64,000 nucleotides of DNA from Panax quinquefolius. Taxonomy: Eukaryota; Streptophyta; Magnoliopsida; Apiales; Araliaceae. Numbering within the stretch: the first letter of the stretch is position 1; each line of letters starts with the position of its first letter. Positions 44,936 to 57,671 of the stretch are shown here, in pieces. A program made the translations under genes and the position numbers. The DNA is taken from positions 147,612,166 through 147,676,165 of the forward strand of contig CM035152.1 of the NCBI GenBank assembly GCA_020205615.1, in the 5' to 3' direction. The notes beneath the pieces are model-generated. The model made no database searches. It was not told the DNA's origin and saw nothing but the letters and a program-made list of their open reading frames with translations.

Positions 44936-47328
44936 TATGACGCCCCCAAAAATAGGTATACGTCACCCATCTTGGGTCGCCACTTACATGGTACATAAAT
45001 TCAAAATCTGACTTACTAATATAAGCGTAGGTATGCAATCTGACATAAAGCGTGAGTTTGAATACAAATATTATCTACTAGATATTATACAAACTCAAAA
45101 GGAGTCCTCATTACAACTATTATCACTTTATTTCACGAGAATAGTGAGGACTACTAATCTTATCCTACGGACCATTACTAGTTCCCAGGCTCGTCCCGGC
45201 TATGTTCTCATTTCAAGAAGAAACGGTGAAAAAAAAGGTGAGCTCAACTAGCCCAGAAGAAATATTATGACTAAGATAATGCGAGAATAAATTATCATTA
45301 GCCTTGACGATGATGTTAAGCGATAAAATCTGATAAGACAACCGGTTTAAGCTGCGGCGGAATAAGCGATCCATTAAAAAAATCAAGTAGAGAATAAAAT
45401 CTACTATCTTTTAGGTTTTAAAAGGTTTTCATCAATTTTTATCATTTGAGACTCGACAATAAATAAACCACCACATCTAATCATCCACGTACCACGGTCG
45501 AGGATTTTCATCAAATTATCGATGGTAAATGACTATCTAGAATCACCCACCGGTCATAATCATACCAAAAACTATCCATCTTTGCATTACAGGGCCCTTT
45601 GAGGACTTTAGTCACATCATTTATATCAAGTCGTGATTATCTTAGAATGATCCTGGTCATAATCATACTAAGTTCATCTATCTTGCGTAAGCGAAGATAA
45701 CATAATATAACATGAGGATGATGACAATGACATAATAATTCAATAAAACAAGTTCAAGAATTATTTAATCCATGAATTATTAACGTCCAAATTATCGACA
45801 TGATCTTTGTTTCGTAGAGTTAAATTCAAGAATGATCGGAAGAATATTTCCATGAAAAGATCTTTGGATGAAAGCGCAAATATCGAGGATATTCTACTAA
45901 TTTCATGGAGTATAGAAGTCAAAGTTTTAACCAATTGGGTATAATAAAGAATGGAATAACAAAAGAAATCACCGTGCATGCGGTGCTTGCATAGGCGAGT
46001 TATTCAACAGAATAATAATAACGGAACGGTCGGTGAAATTCACTGCAAGCAGGATGTTCAACAGAATAATAAAGATGGAACGGATCCGGTGTAAAACACA
46101 CAGATAGGATATTCAAGCGGAGAATGATAAAAAGGCGGAACCGGTCAGGTGTAAAAAACTGTGAGCAGGATGTTCAGCGAGAATAATAAAAAGCGGAACC
46201 GGTCAGGTGTAAAACACCTGCAGACAGGATGTTCCAGCAGAATAATAGAAGAATGTCACCAAGTATAGGGTAATGGCGTATCTGAGTTATTCAGCGAGAA
46301 TAATAAGCGATGGAATAACATAAAGATTTCACCAAGTATAGGGTATCTGGCGTATACGAGGTTATGTATAGGGTATGCCACTTTTACGGAGTTATTCAGC
46401 GAGAATAATAGTGAATGGAATAATGAAGTTCTCTTCGAAGAAGAAAGAATAACACCCTACTAGTAAAAAGGCTGAATATAGAAGTAGTGAAGTAGCGAGA
46501 ATACTCTTCTTCTTTCTATAACTTTTCTCTCTATAGCTTCTCTATAATTTCTCTCTCTAGAGTTTGATGAATTCGTAAGAAAATAATGAAGGAATGAGCT
46601 TTATTTATAGGAAAATGGAATGCATAGTAACTAATCCATGAGCGGTCCAGATTGATTTACTTTAATCGGCGGTCCATATTTAAAGAAAAATCTTTTAAAT
46701 AAAATATAATATATTCTATTTATATAAAAACATTTTACTATGCAAACCTTTATGCAATCTTATGCAAAACACTATACAACACTATGCATAATAAAATATA
46801 ATATATTACATTTATAGAATAACTTTAATAAAGTATTCTATTTTATATAAAAAGATGTTTACATTTTATTACGTTAATAATACGAATAAAACAAAAGCGT
46901 CATTATCATTATAATAATTCATATTATTAATAAATGATAATGGAATCAAATGAGTAACTTCTCACATAAGCATCGATAATCAATACTGGTGTCTTTCTTA
47001 TGCAACCACACGTATTCTTGTACTTTTACTCTTAGTAGTTCAGCGGTAACCACGGTAAAACTTCGTAGTTATTTCAATAAAATATTTTTGTCGTTTTCTC
47101 GATCAAACAATAATTACATTTATGGGGTCCTGATGATTGGTAGTTATGCGAATATTCCTGCTAAGCAAGAATATTCCTGACCAATCGAATATAATATAAC
47201 CACTTGCATACTTTGCAAAATTTATAAATACTACCCACAACTATAATATTATCTTAAATTCAAACCATAATATTAAAAAATTATTTCAACAAAATTTAAA
47301 TCTTTATTGATAAAATCGGGGTCTCTGA
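44936..47328 (-). mobile_element. Element F 3' LTR (family I)
   Basis: tatgacgcccccaaaaatag to aaaatcggggtctctga; complement of the family I LTR. TATA box 46602-46609 (minus), degenerate array 46000-46430, stem-loop 45103-45152, 18-nt motif 45237-45254. Confidence 0.85.
45103..45152 (-). other. Conserved LTR stem-loop (F 3' LTR)
   Basis: Outer arms perfect; inner stem weakened by one change on the plus-strand left side (cacttta instead of cacacta). Confidence 0.6.
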
Positions 47329-47389
47329 TCTCCCTCCTTATGGATTTAAGCCCTCGAAATTAGAGTGCGATACTGATATAATAAAGAGA

Positions 47390-49590
47390 TGAGAATACCT
47401 TGAATACCTTTATCATTGAAAACATTTAATTCATCTTTGTAATCCGGCCAAAGATATTCATTAACAATTCATCTTTGCTTTCTACAAGCCAAAAGATATA
47501 TCTGTTGTAAAACCAATAATCTTTGAGACTCGACTTAATAGTATCACGACCACGAATTTTCCATGCACTTCTTGGCGAGGATATTTTGTGTTTTCAATTA
47601 CTGGTCATGATTATCTTAGAATAATCCTTGGTCGTAATCATACCAAGTCTATCAATGCACTACTGACCAAAGATGACTTTTACCACATCCATGAATTAAT
47701 ATTTCATTCTTTGAGACTCATTTCAATAATTAATCCATATCATCGAATCATCCACCACACTACGGGCCGAGGATATTCATTAGTATCACGACCACGAATT
47801 ATCCATGCACTACTGACGACGAGATAATCGTGTATTCATTAGTATCACTACCACAAATTATCCATACACTACTGACCAAAGATAATTGTGTATTCATTAA
47901 TATCACGACCACAATTATCCATACTACTGCCGAAGATAATCGTGTATTCATTAGTATCCACGACCACAAATTATCCATGCACTACTGACCCGAAAGATAA
48001 TCGTGTATTCATTAGTATGGCGACCACAAATTATCCATACACTACGGCGAAGATAATTGTGTATTCATTAGTATCACGACCACAAATTATCCATGCACTA
48101 CGACCAAAGATAATTGTGTATTCATTAGTATCACGACCACAAATTATCCATGCACTACTGACCGAAGATAATTGTGTATTCATTAGTATCACGACCACAA
48201 ATTATCCATGCGCACTACTGACGAAGATAATTGTGTATTCATTAGTATCACGACCACAAATTATCCATGCACTACGACCAAAGATAATTGTGTATTCAAT
48301 TTCTGGTTATGATTATCTAGAGAACAATCCTGGTCATAATCATACCAAGTCCATCTATACCTTCTGAGCCCACGAGATGACTTTCAACATAATATAAGAA
48401 TGAGGATAATGGTATAAAGAATCAATCAAATGAGATAAAGGATAAATATTAAACATTTATAATATAATTTATCCGAGGATTCAAGAATATCCCCATGTTT
48501 TCAATCACTTAATAATCTCATAATCTAATATCATTAATATTATAACAATATTTTAATCACTTCTTAAATTTATAAACAATTTATCTTAATTGTTTACGCT
48601 TTTACCATATAATGCATTTAATCATTCAAAATGTCATACTCATAAAATATCATCACCAATTATCAAATCCTCATCAAAAAATATGCATATACTCTACATA
48701 TAGGATTCTCTAGCCATAAAATCCTATTTTCAACTTTGTTACTTCACATAACATATTTAACTCATATGTTAAGTAACTAAACTATTTTCATGAAAAATAC
48801 CAAATCAGTCCCAAAAATATTTCTTTTTGGGATTTAGCATAATATAGTCCCATGATGAAAATATATTTTTCTCGAATTTTTAAAATTCATTTACTATTTT
48901 TCAAAAATCAATTTCTAATTAATTCCTTAAGAAATTAGCTACCTCAAGTTTAACTCCAAAATTCCCAAATCTTGGCAGGACCTTACACATGTTATCGTGA
49001 GCTTCAGTTTAAATTTCATGGTCATGGAGTTATAGAACTCGGTTATAGCGTTTTTAAATCGGAAAAACCTAAATATTGAAATAGTCATAACTTGCTCATT
49101 TTAAGTCGAGAATGAGCTCATTTTTGGACAGGAGGTACTTTATACCATATACCTTCATGTCCCAAAAGGCCAGAATTTTTCTCATAATTTAAGTGGCCGA
49201 AACAGCCCCTCTAAAATCATGGCAGTAAGCTTTTTTGGTTTTGCAGCTTTGCACTCCTTTGCTAAAATCAGTCCACACAAAAATCTACAACACCTTTTCT
49301 AGTAATTCCACTTGGATTAGTTAGGTAACTCATAGATCTAACTCTAGGACTTGACCACATTCAAAAATTCAAAATATAATAGGAGATATGGTCAATTAAA
49401 TTTTATATTACGTTTTCACCAAAATCGATTTTCAACTCTTTGTGATTTCTAAGAAACTTTCATGTTTTCACATAATAACCAACATTACTCATCATAACAC
49501 TTACTAATACTACATATACCCATGATTTTCATTAGTCCAATGCTTTTATTATGACTTTTATCATAAACCACGTAAAGCTATTCATTTTAG
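47390..49590 (-). other. Non-coding insert replacing pol in element F
   Basis: AT-rich, no ORF of note. Its low-coordinate part resembles the mid-LTR of family I (complement of taccaagtc, gaccaaagat and gatgactttca blocks). The part 48420-49590 looks like the U3 of a related but different LTR, with phrases such as agaatttttctcataattta that echo the family II LTR. Neither end shows an LTR terminus, so it is probably a truncated LTR captured or left by deletion. Confidence 0.5.
47720..48300 (-). repeat. ~58-bp tandem array, about ten units
   Basis: Unit contains gtattcattagtatcacgac, caaattatccatgcactact and accaaagataatt. Units vary by a few bases and small indels. In the opposite orientation the unit occurs once in LTRs, for example near 57040-57110 in G, so the array is an amplified LTR sub-repeat. 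The 159-codon plus frame through it is not a gene. Confidence 0.85.
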
Positions 49591-49599
49591 TTGAAGAAA

Positions 49600-50320
49600 T
49601 ATTTGAGGTTTAAGAATGGGTTTTTTGTCTTTGAAGGTCGATACAAAATTCGATTTCACGCTCTAGGGTAGGCTAGAAAATCTTCAAGAATCGTCAAGAA
49701 ATTTATTAATGATAGAAATATCATTCAAAAGCTATTACTCTCGTCCAAGACTTGGATAGTCGTCACATTAATACCAATTGTGACTTTTATCCCTTAACAC
49801 TGGATGGCACCTCACAATGATACCTATCAACTTGCCATCTTGATCCACGGCGTCGCCTCACGAAAGTGCGGGCGGTGCATTCCACACAAGGAAGTTAACA
49901 ACGAAAGGATCGGGGCTCTTTACTTATGGCTTGATATAATGATGATTAACTTTAGGGTTTGGTTACTTTGAATTAAGTATAACGGGTTGGTTATGAATAT
50001 GAAAGCTAACAACCTTACAAAAAGAATAATGAGTAGTTAATCAATTATTTTCAAAAATTACCTCAAAGGCAAGTATTTTCAAGAGATAAGATCGACGAGT
50101 AGCGTGAAAGTGTTTATTTGAAACAACAAGATTAATAAATAGTTGGAGGTGTGAAGGTTTCTCCCAGCGAAGTTTCAATAGATAAATCAAAGTCTAATTT
50201 CTTGAGTCAAATTTAAGCGTTGAGCGCAAGCTAAGAGAGATAAAAGAATGGGTAGAAGGCGGTATCTAATAAGGTATAGACTTGTGAGAGCTTATGATTA
50301 ACTTACCGTGATAATTTTAT
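49600..50320 (-). pseudogene. Element F protease remnant with inserted block
   Basis: The active-site region survives as the complement of gggtagaaggcggtatctaa (Leu-Asp-Thr then a broken Gly-Ser) near 50250, and the DVILG-type region near 50040-50110 is frameshifted. At 49760-49925 it is interrupted by the dispersed ~150-bp block. The last part (49620-49690) matches the FPEE..IEF start of reverse transcriptase. Confidence 0.6.
49760..49925 (-). repeat. Dispersed ~150-bp block, copy in F pol
   Basis: Carries cacctcacaatgatacctat, cggtgcattccacacaagga and ggggctctttacttatggct. The right junction has cttatggct, which is common to the pol sequence and the block, consistent with template switching. 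Confidence 0.55.
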
Positions 50321-50399
50321 TCGGGTTCCTCGTCACGAGAAAAAAAATGCTCTCTCTTAAAACTCACGGCTCTGGTTTATGCAGGGGAATGACCTTTGG

Positions 50400-51500
50400 T
50401 GCCTCCATCCTAGTTGAATTCGTCTTGATGGCGACAAAATCGAGCTAAGTGGCCTTCTCTTCCACAATTATAACATGCTTTGGATGGCATGGGTAGTTGA
50501 TTCGGATGATGTGTCCCTCTCCTCGCATTTGAAGCATATAATAGGTGGTCCTTCTCCTTCCTTGACAACGGTCTTTGGTCTTTGGCGTCTTTCCATCATT
50601 GTTGAATCTCCTTTTCTTGAAATGTCCATTCTTATTATTTTGGTACGATTACCACCAGAAGTGGTTACCATATCTGGCTTTGTTGATTCCCTCACGCTTG
50701 TTGTCAAGCCCGATGACTACTCTCATTTGGTATATAATTTTTGCCGGCTTACTTTCTTTTAGTTACGTTGACTCGTTATCGCGCTCACTAAGCGAGCCCT
50801 ATTTACAACATCGAATAAAAACACGGTTTATGAGAAATAAGATGTTGGCGTATCTACGCTTCAAACCTCTTAAAAACATTCGCGCCATTCTCTCTTCATT
50901 ATCCACCTTGAGTGGGACCTGAATCGTGATAACTCATAAATTTTGCCTCGTATTGCGACGACGGTCATATTGTTTTGTTTCAACTTGATAAACTCCACCT
51001 CCTTCGTATGGCGAATACTTTCGGGAAAGTATTTGTCGTTGAGCGACTCTGGAACTTCTCCCAAGATATCTTGATCAACGAGGTTGAGTCGTTTCTGGAA
51101 TTCCCACCGATGTCTGCCTCTCCGCATGACATAAAAGCGGCGAAAAGGAACCTTTTGCTCCTCGGAGCATCCCAAGACATCAAATATCTTGGTAATCTGC
51201 TTTAATCCATGCTTCACTTGAAGTGGTTTTGGCTCTCCCTTAAACTCGGTGGTCCTAACTCCTTGAATTGTTTAGCGGTGTGGCAGAGAGAGTTTCGTGT
51301 TTCCACCTACGTTTTGAGCGAGAGTCGCTTTCGCTTTGATGTTGCATGAATTCTAAAAACCTTTTAAGCGTCTCGTCGTTAGTCGATTGATCGGTGTTGT
51401 TGTTTTTACGGGAGGATTATCGCCATCTGTTGTACATTGTCACGATTATTGATCGTGGAGAATCAGCGGTCTCGTGTGCTCCATTCTTTATTCTCAACAT
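50400..51500 (-). pseudogene. Element F gag with zinc knuckles
   Basis: Frames 51217-50870 and 50707-50468 hold QITKIFDVLGCSEEQKVPF, SLNDKYFPESIRHTKEVEFI, then a basic linker and CFKCEERDTSSEST, a knuckle with lost His. The second knuckle (complement of ttccacaattataacatgct) keeps ACYNCG. Several frameshifts; overlapping plus frames are shadows. Confidence 0.75.
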
Positions 51501-51719
51501 TCTCGGATGCCATTTTCAAACAACGCCATAAAATAAGGGTTAATTAACATATCACATATTATCCCTATACTACGTGAGCCAATTAAATACCAAATAAATT
51601 TAGGTAGGTCAAATACTAGCGAAAGAATTCCCGTCTCTCCCCCTCTAGTACTATTCTCACATCTTAGCCGGGGATCGTATCCCTAAGCTACGATACCAAC
51701 TATGACTCTGGACACCAAC

Positions 51720-51866
51720 TTGTATCGACACCTCACATTAGTACTATCGACTTGCCCATAGAAAGGCGGCGTCCCCTACGGAATGCGGCTTCGGTGCATT
51801 CCCCATCAACGAGGAAGTCACCGGTGAGAGGCTGGGGCTCTTCACACTTATGGCTCACGATACCAA
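51720..51866 (-). repeat. Dispersed ~150-bp block, copy in F leader
   Basis: Contains ggcgtcccctacggaatg, cggtgcattcc and ggggctcttcacacttatgg. It lies between two copies of the primer-site-like ataccaactatg (51707 and 51860), while element C has the leader without this block. Confidence 0.6.
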
Positions 51867-51868
51867 CT
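51850..51868 (-). other. Element F primer-binding site
   Basis: On the minus strand, directly inside the 5' LTR: agttggtatcgtgagcc, close to the plant initiator-Met tRNA primer site TGGTATCAGAGCC with the CAG position altered. Confidence 0.65.
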
Positions 51869-54276
51869 ATGGCGCCCCAAAAATAGGTATCGTCACCCAT
51901 CTTGGGTCGCCACTTACATGGTACATAAATTCAAATACAACTTACTAATATAAGCGTGGTATGCAATCGACATAAAGCGTGAGTTTGAATACAAATATTA
52001 TCTACTAGATATTATACAAACTCGAAAAGGAGTCCTCATTACAACTATTATCACACTATTTCACGAGAATAGTGAGGGACTACTAATGCTATCCTACGGA
52101 CCATTACTCCGTTCCCTGAGGCTCGTCCCGGCTATGTTCTCATTTCACGAAGAGAAACGATGAAAGAAAAGGTGAGCTCAACTAGCCCGATAAGAAATAT
52201 TATGACTAAGATAATGCGAGAATAAATTATCATTAGCCTTCAATGATGTTAAGCGATAAAATACTGATAGACAACCGGTTTAAGCTGCGGCGGAATATGC
52301 GATCCATTAAAAAAATCAAGTAGAGAATAAAGTCTACTATCTTTTAGGTTTTAAAAGGTTTTCATCAATTTTTATCATTTGAGACTCGACAATAAATAAA
52401 CCACCACATCTAATCATCCACGTACCACGGTCGAGGATTTTCATCAAATTATCGATGGTCGTGACTATCTTAGAATCACCCCTGGTCATAATCATACCAA
52501 AAACTATCCATCAACTTTGCATTACGGGCCATTGAGGACTTTAGTCACATCATTTATATCAAGTCGTGATTATCACGAATGATCCACGGTCATAATCATA
52601 CTAAGTTCATCTATGCACGTAAGCGAAGATAACATAATATAACATGAGGATGATATGATGACATAATAATTGATAAAACAAGTTCAAGAATTATTTAATC
52701 CATGAATTATTAACGTCCAAATTATCGACATGATCTTTGTTTCGTAGAGTTAAATTCAAGAATGATCGGAAGAATATTTCCATGAAAAGATCTTTGGATG
52801 AAGCGCAAATATCGAGGATATTCTACTAATTTCATGGAGTATAGAAGTCAAAGTTTTAACCATTTGGGTATAATAAAGAATGGAATAACAAAAGAAATCA
52901 CCGTGCATGCGGTACTTGCGCATAGGCAGGTTATTCAACGAGAATAATAATAACGGAACGGTCGGTGAAATTCACACGCAAGCGGGATGTTCAACAGAAT
53001 AATAAAGATGGAACCGGATCCGGTGTAAAAAACACGAGATAGGATATTCATGAGAATGATAAAAGCGGAACCCGGTCGGTGTAAAACCTGTGACGAGGAT
53101 GTTCAGCGAGAATAATAAAAAGCGGAACCGGTCGGTGTAAAACACCTTGAGACAGGATGTTCAATGAGAATAATAGAAGAATGTCACCAAGTATATAGGT
53201 AAAGCAAGCGTATCTGAGTTATTCAACGAGAATAATAAGCGATGGAATAACATAAGGATTTCACCAAGTATAGGGTATCTGGCGTATCTGAGGTTATGTA
53301 TAGGGTATGCCACTTTTTTACGAGTTATTCAGCGAGAATAATAGTGAATGGAATAATGAAGTTCTCTTGAAGAAGAAAAGAATAACACCACTACAAGTAA
53401 AAAGGCTGAATATAGAAGTAGTGAAGTAGCGAGAATACTCTTCTTCTTTCTATAACTTTCTCTCTATAAGCTTCTCTCTATAATTTCTCTCTACAGAGTT
53501 TGATGAATTAGTAAGAAAATAATGAAGGAATGAGCTTTATTTATAGGAAAATGGAATGCGTAGTAACTAATCCATGAGCGGTCAGATTGATTTACTTTAA
53601 TCGGCGGTCCATATTTAAAGAAAAATCTTTTAAATAAAATATAATATATTCTATTTATATAAAAACATTTTTACTATGCAAACTTTATGCAATCTTATAC
53701 AAAATCTTATGCAAAACACTATTGACATGCGTAATAAAATATAATATATTCTATTTATAGAATAACTTTAATAAAGTATTCTATTTTATATAAAAGATGT
53801 TTTACATTTTATTACGTTAATAATCTGAATAAAACAAAAGCGTCGTTATCATTATAATAATTATTATTATTAATCGTGATAATGGAATCAAATGAGTGAC
53901 TTCTCACATAAGCATCGATAATCAATACTGGTGTCTTCTTATCACGACCCGCGTATTCTTTGTACTTTACTACAAGAGTAGTTCAGCGGTAACCACGGTA
54001 AAACTTCGCCGTTATTTTGATAAAATATTTTTGTCGTTTTCTCGATCAAGCAATAATTACATTAATGGGGTCCACTGATGATTGAGTCGTTATGCGAATA
54101 TTCCTGCTAAATAGAATATTCCCCAGGCCAATCGAATATAATATAACCACTTGCATACTTTGCAAAATTTATAAATACTACCCTGACTATAATATTATCT
54201 TAAATTCAAACCATAATATTAAAAAATTATTTCAACAAAATTTAAATCTTTATTGATAAAATCACGGGGTCTCACA
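51869..54276 (-). mobile_element. Element F 5' LTR (family I)
   Basis: Collinear with 44936-47328 and very similar, with small indels. TATA box 53538-53545 (minus), stem-loop 52031-52081, 18-nt motif 52171-52188, degenerate array 52910-53340, end atcacggggtctcaca. Confidence 0.88.
52031..52081 (-). other. Conserved LTR stem-loop (F 5' LTR)
   Basis: Arms agtcctca and tgagggact (one inserted G); inner stem cactatt/agaatagtg intact. Confidence 0.6.
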
Positions 54277-54927
54277 ATTCTTATTCACGTATCGGCACTA
54301 TTGTATATGGCACTATTTATATATATGACATTATTTACGATATCTTTTGATCTTGTATCTGAATCACAGTCTTATTCACGAGTTACTATTCATGATAAAA
54401 TTGGTTTCTTTTTCTGACCAAATTATCTTTGATTTATGAATATTGCTCTTGAAATTAAATCCATGTTTTGATCATATTATTTTTATTATCATATATAACA
54501 TTTTTATAACCCTGGTGTTGGAATTTCTCTTTCACTTGAGTGTAAAGATGGGTAGATTATTGGTATGATCGTGACTATGGGTTCTCTTTGGCCAGTAGTG
54601 CAAAGATGAATTGTTGACTGGTATGATCATGACCATTAAATTTATAAATGATTATCTTTAGCATAAATGCAAAGATGAATTAATCAACATGGTTATAATT
54701 ATTGTTTATATAAATTCTGAAATGATTATATATTTCTTTGAGATATTAATATATTTGGCCCGTAGTGCAAAGATGATCTGTTGTTGAATATCTTTGACCC
54801 GTAGTGCAAAGATGACATATTATTGAATATCTTTGGCCTGTAGTGCAAAGATGCAAAGATGAACTGTTGATGAATATCTTTGGCCTGTAGTGCAAAGATG
54901 AACTGTTGATGAATATCTTTGGCCCGT
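54277..54927 (+). mobile_element. LTR E, second piece
   Basis: Resumes E with ttattcacgtatcggcacta and continues through reiterated atctttggcccgtagtgcaa units (54590-54927). Ends at the target site of solo LTR G. Confidence 0.75.
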
Positions 54928-55619
54928 TGTGAGACCCCAAATTTTATGAATAAAGATTTAAATTTCTCAAAATATTTTTTTGAATATTATAGTGTGGATT
55001 TGATATAATGTTATAGGTGTGGGTAATATTTATAAATTTTGCAAAGTATGCAAGTTGTTATATAATATTCGATTGGTCGAGGAATATTTTTTTTGTTGGG
55101 GAATATCCGTATTGAATTAATACAATCATTAGTGGACCCCACTAACGGAATTATTATCGGATTGTGAAAACGATAAAAATATTTTTATGAAAATAACGTT
55201 GGAAGTTTTACCGTTAATCGTTGAAACACCCTAATGTTAAAAAAATAATAATACGCTGTGGTTGCGTAGTAATACGGTATTGATTATTGATGTTTACTGG
55301 AGAAGTCACTCAATTTTGTTCAATTATTGCTACGATAATTAATGCATAATATCTCACGTTATTTGATTGATTATTGTCGATATTTTATATATTATTAAAT
55401 CAATAATTGAGGCGACAAAGTTATTAATATTATTATTTGCAATATTAACGATGTCTAGAAGTTACATCGAGGAGAGGTTTGGTCACCTAATCATGCGCAT
55501 GATAGGAGAATTCCTTATTGGAAATCCCCTCTTTCACAGGAGCGACACAGTCGATTAATATTGTGAATTATAATAAAGGTGATAAGTCTTGTTTTATTAT
55601 TATTATAAATGTAATAAAA

Positions 55620-56050
55620 CAGAAAACTTTTTATATAAAGCAGAAAACTTTTTATAAAGTTTTATTTTATTTGATTATAAATAGAATATATTATATTTTA
55701 TTATCATAAGTGTACTGCATAGTGTTTGCGTAGTAAAATCTTTTTATATAAAAGCAGAATACTTTTATAAAGTTATTTGTTTTATTAGACTATAAATAGA
55801 ATATATAATATTCTATTATGCATAGTGTTAGTATAGTAAAATCTTTTTATATAAAAAGCAGAATACTTTTATAAAGTTATTTATTTTATTAGACTATAAA
55901 TAGAATATATAATATTCTATTATGCATATTGTTTGCAGATAATTATGCGCATAATGTTTGCGATAGTAAAATCTTTTTATATAAAATGCAGAATACTTTT
56001 ATAAAGGTATTCGTTTTATTAGATTATAAATAGAATATATTATATTTTAT
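55620..56050 (+). repeat. Tandem blocks upstream of TATA in LTR G
   Basis: Three to four ~120-bp units with gcagaatacttttataaag, agactataaatagaatatat and attctattatgcatagtgtt. The solo LTR at 6258 has about one unit at the matching position (6730-6900). Confidence 0.75.
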
Positions 56051-56173
56051 TTAAAAGATTTTTTTATTAGAATATTTTATTAATACTACATAGTAAATCA
56101 ATATGGACCGTCGGTTTAAAAGTAAATCAACTCGTAGTTCATGAATTAGAATTCTTATTCAGGTCCATTCTCC

Positions 56174-56181
56174 TATAAATA
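56174..56181 (+). promoter_or_regulatory. LTR TATA box (G)
   Basis: TATAAATA in tcctataaatagaagctcat, followed by ctctagagagagaaactata leader units. Confidence 0.7.
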
Positions 56182-57472
56182 GAAGCTCATTCCTTCATTA
56201 TTTCTTACGAATTCACTAAAACTCTAGAGAGAGAAACTATAGAGAGAAAGAAGAAAAGTATTCTGCTACTTCACTACTCCTATATCCAGATTCTTCTAAA
56301 GTAAGAGATATTATTTGTTGTACTCGTAAGGGGTATTATTTCTTTCGTATTCATGAAGAGAATTATTTTCTTTCAATACTCGTAAGGGGTATTATTCTTT
56401 CGTATTCATGAAGAGAATTTCTATTATTCCATTCTTTATTATTACATTGGAATAACTCAGATATCGTGGACTACCCTATACTTTGTGAAATTCTTACATT
56501 ATTCCATTCTTTATTATTATGTTGGAATAACTTTATACTATGGCAATCTGCATACATAGTGAAATTCTTACGTTATTCCATTCTTTATTATTCTATTGGA
56601 ATAACTGTGATATCTGTGGACTACCCTATACTTGGTGAAATTCTTTTGTTATTCCATTCTTTATTATTTTGTTGGAATAACACATACATGTCTGCAATCC
56701 GCATATATGGTGAAATTCTTACATTATTCCATTCTTTATTATTACATTGGAATATTACATGCATGCGTTTACGCGTGACTTGGTTACATTATTTATTATT
56801 ACATTTGAAATATCCTATCCGTGCGTTTTACGCATGACTTTCGGTTCTATTATTTATTATTACATTTGGGAATAACTTTATGCATGCGATCTATCACATG
56901 CATGGTGAATTCTTCTTTTATTTCATTCTTTATTTTTCTGTTGGACAGTTTTTGGTATGATACAAATGATGTGATAAAAGTCTTCAGTGGTCTGTAGTGT
57001 ATTGATGGACAGTTTTTGGTATGATTATGACCAGGGATTATTCGGTATAGTCACGACCATTGATGAATACACGAATATCCTTGGCCGTAGTGTATGGATA
57101 ATTTGTGGTTGTGATCTTAATGAATATCTTGGTAGTAGTCTTGGGGATGATTTGGTTTATTTATAAGTCGAGTCTCAAAGCAATAAAAGTGATGAAAAAC
57201 CTTTTAAATCATAGAAGATAGTAGATTTTATTCTCTATTTGACTCTTTTAATGGATTGCTTATTCACTGCAGGTTAAACTTGATGTTTGTTATATTGTAT
57301 CGATTTAACACTATTGAAGGCTAACGATAATTTATTCGCATTATCTTAGTCATAATATTTCTTCTTTTGGGCTAGTTGAGCTCACTCTTTTACTTTCATT
57401 GTTCTCTTCTTGAAATGAGAGCGATCGGGGACTAGTCGGGAGCGGAGTGACGGTCCAGATGATAGCATTAGT

Positions 57473-57519
57473 AGTCCTCACTATTCTGTGAAATAGTGTG
57501 ATAATAATTGTAATAAGAT
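57473..57519 (+). other. Conserved LTR stem-loop (G), right arm decayed
   Basis: agtcctca and the inner hairpin cactatt/aatagtg are kept, but the right arm reads taataagatt. Confidence 0.5.
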
Positions 57520-57671
57520 TGAATTTGAGTTTGAATACTGTCTAGAAGATAATATTTGTATTAAAACTCACAACTCATGTTGTATATTTAAGATTGTATT
57601 TGTATTCTGTACCATGTATCTGGTGACTCAGAATAGGTGATGTATACCTATTTTGGGGGCGTCACACCCGT

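Larger units (their letters stand above)
44936..54276 (-). mobile_element. Gypsy element F, nested in E
   Basis: Inverted element. 3' LTR 44936-47328, interior 47329-51868, 5' LTR 51869-54276. Flanks attac and attct differ by one base (likely degraded duplication). The interior keeps leader, gag, zinc knuckle and protease, but reverse transcriptase, RNase H and integrase are missing. In their place is ~2.2 kb of non-coding, LTR-like DNA with a tandem array. Confidence 0.85.
54928..57666 (+). mobile_element. Solo LTR G (family I), nested in E
   Basis: TGTGAGACCCC...GGGGGCGTCACA with perfect duplication cccgt (54923-54927; 57667-57671). 2.74 kb, longer than the other family I LTRs because of reiterated tatatcaaaa/gcagaatacttttataaag blocks at 55620-56050. 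TATA box 56174-56181. No interior. Confidence 0.92.

Noticed and set aside
47720..48300. CRISPR-like regular repeat array
   Set aside because: Units are directly adjacent with no unique spacers, the setting is a plant retrotransposon, and the unit derives from the LTR.
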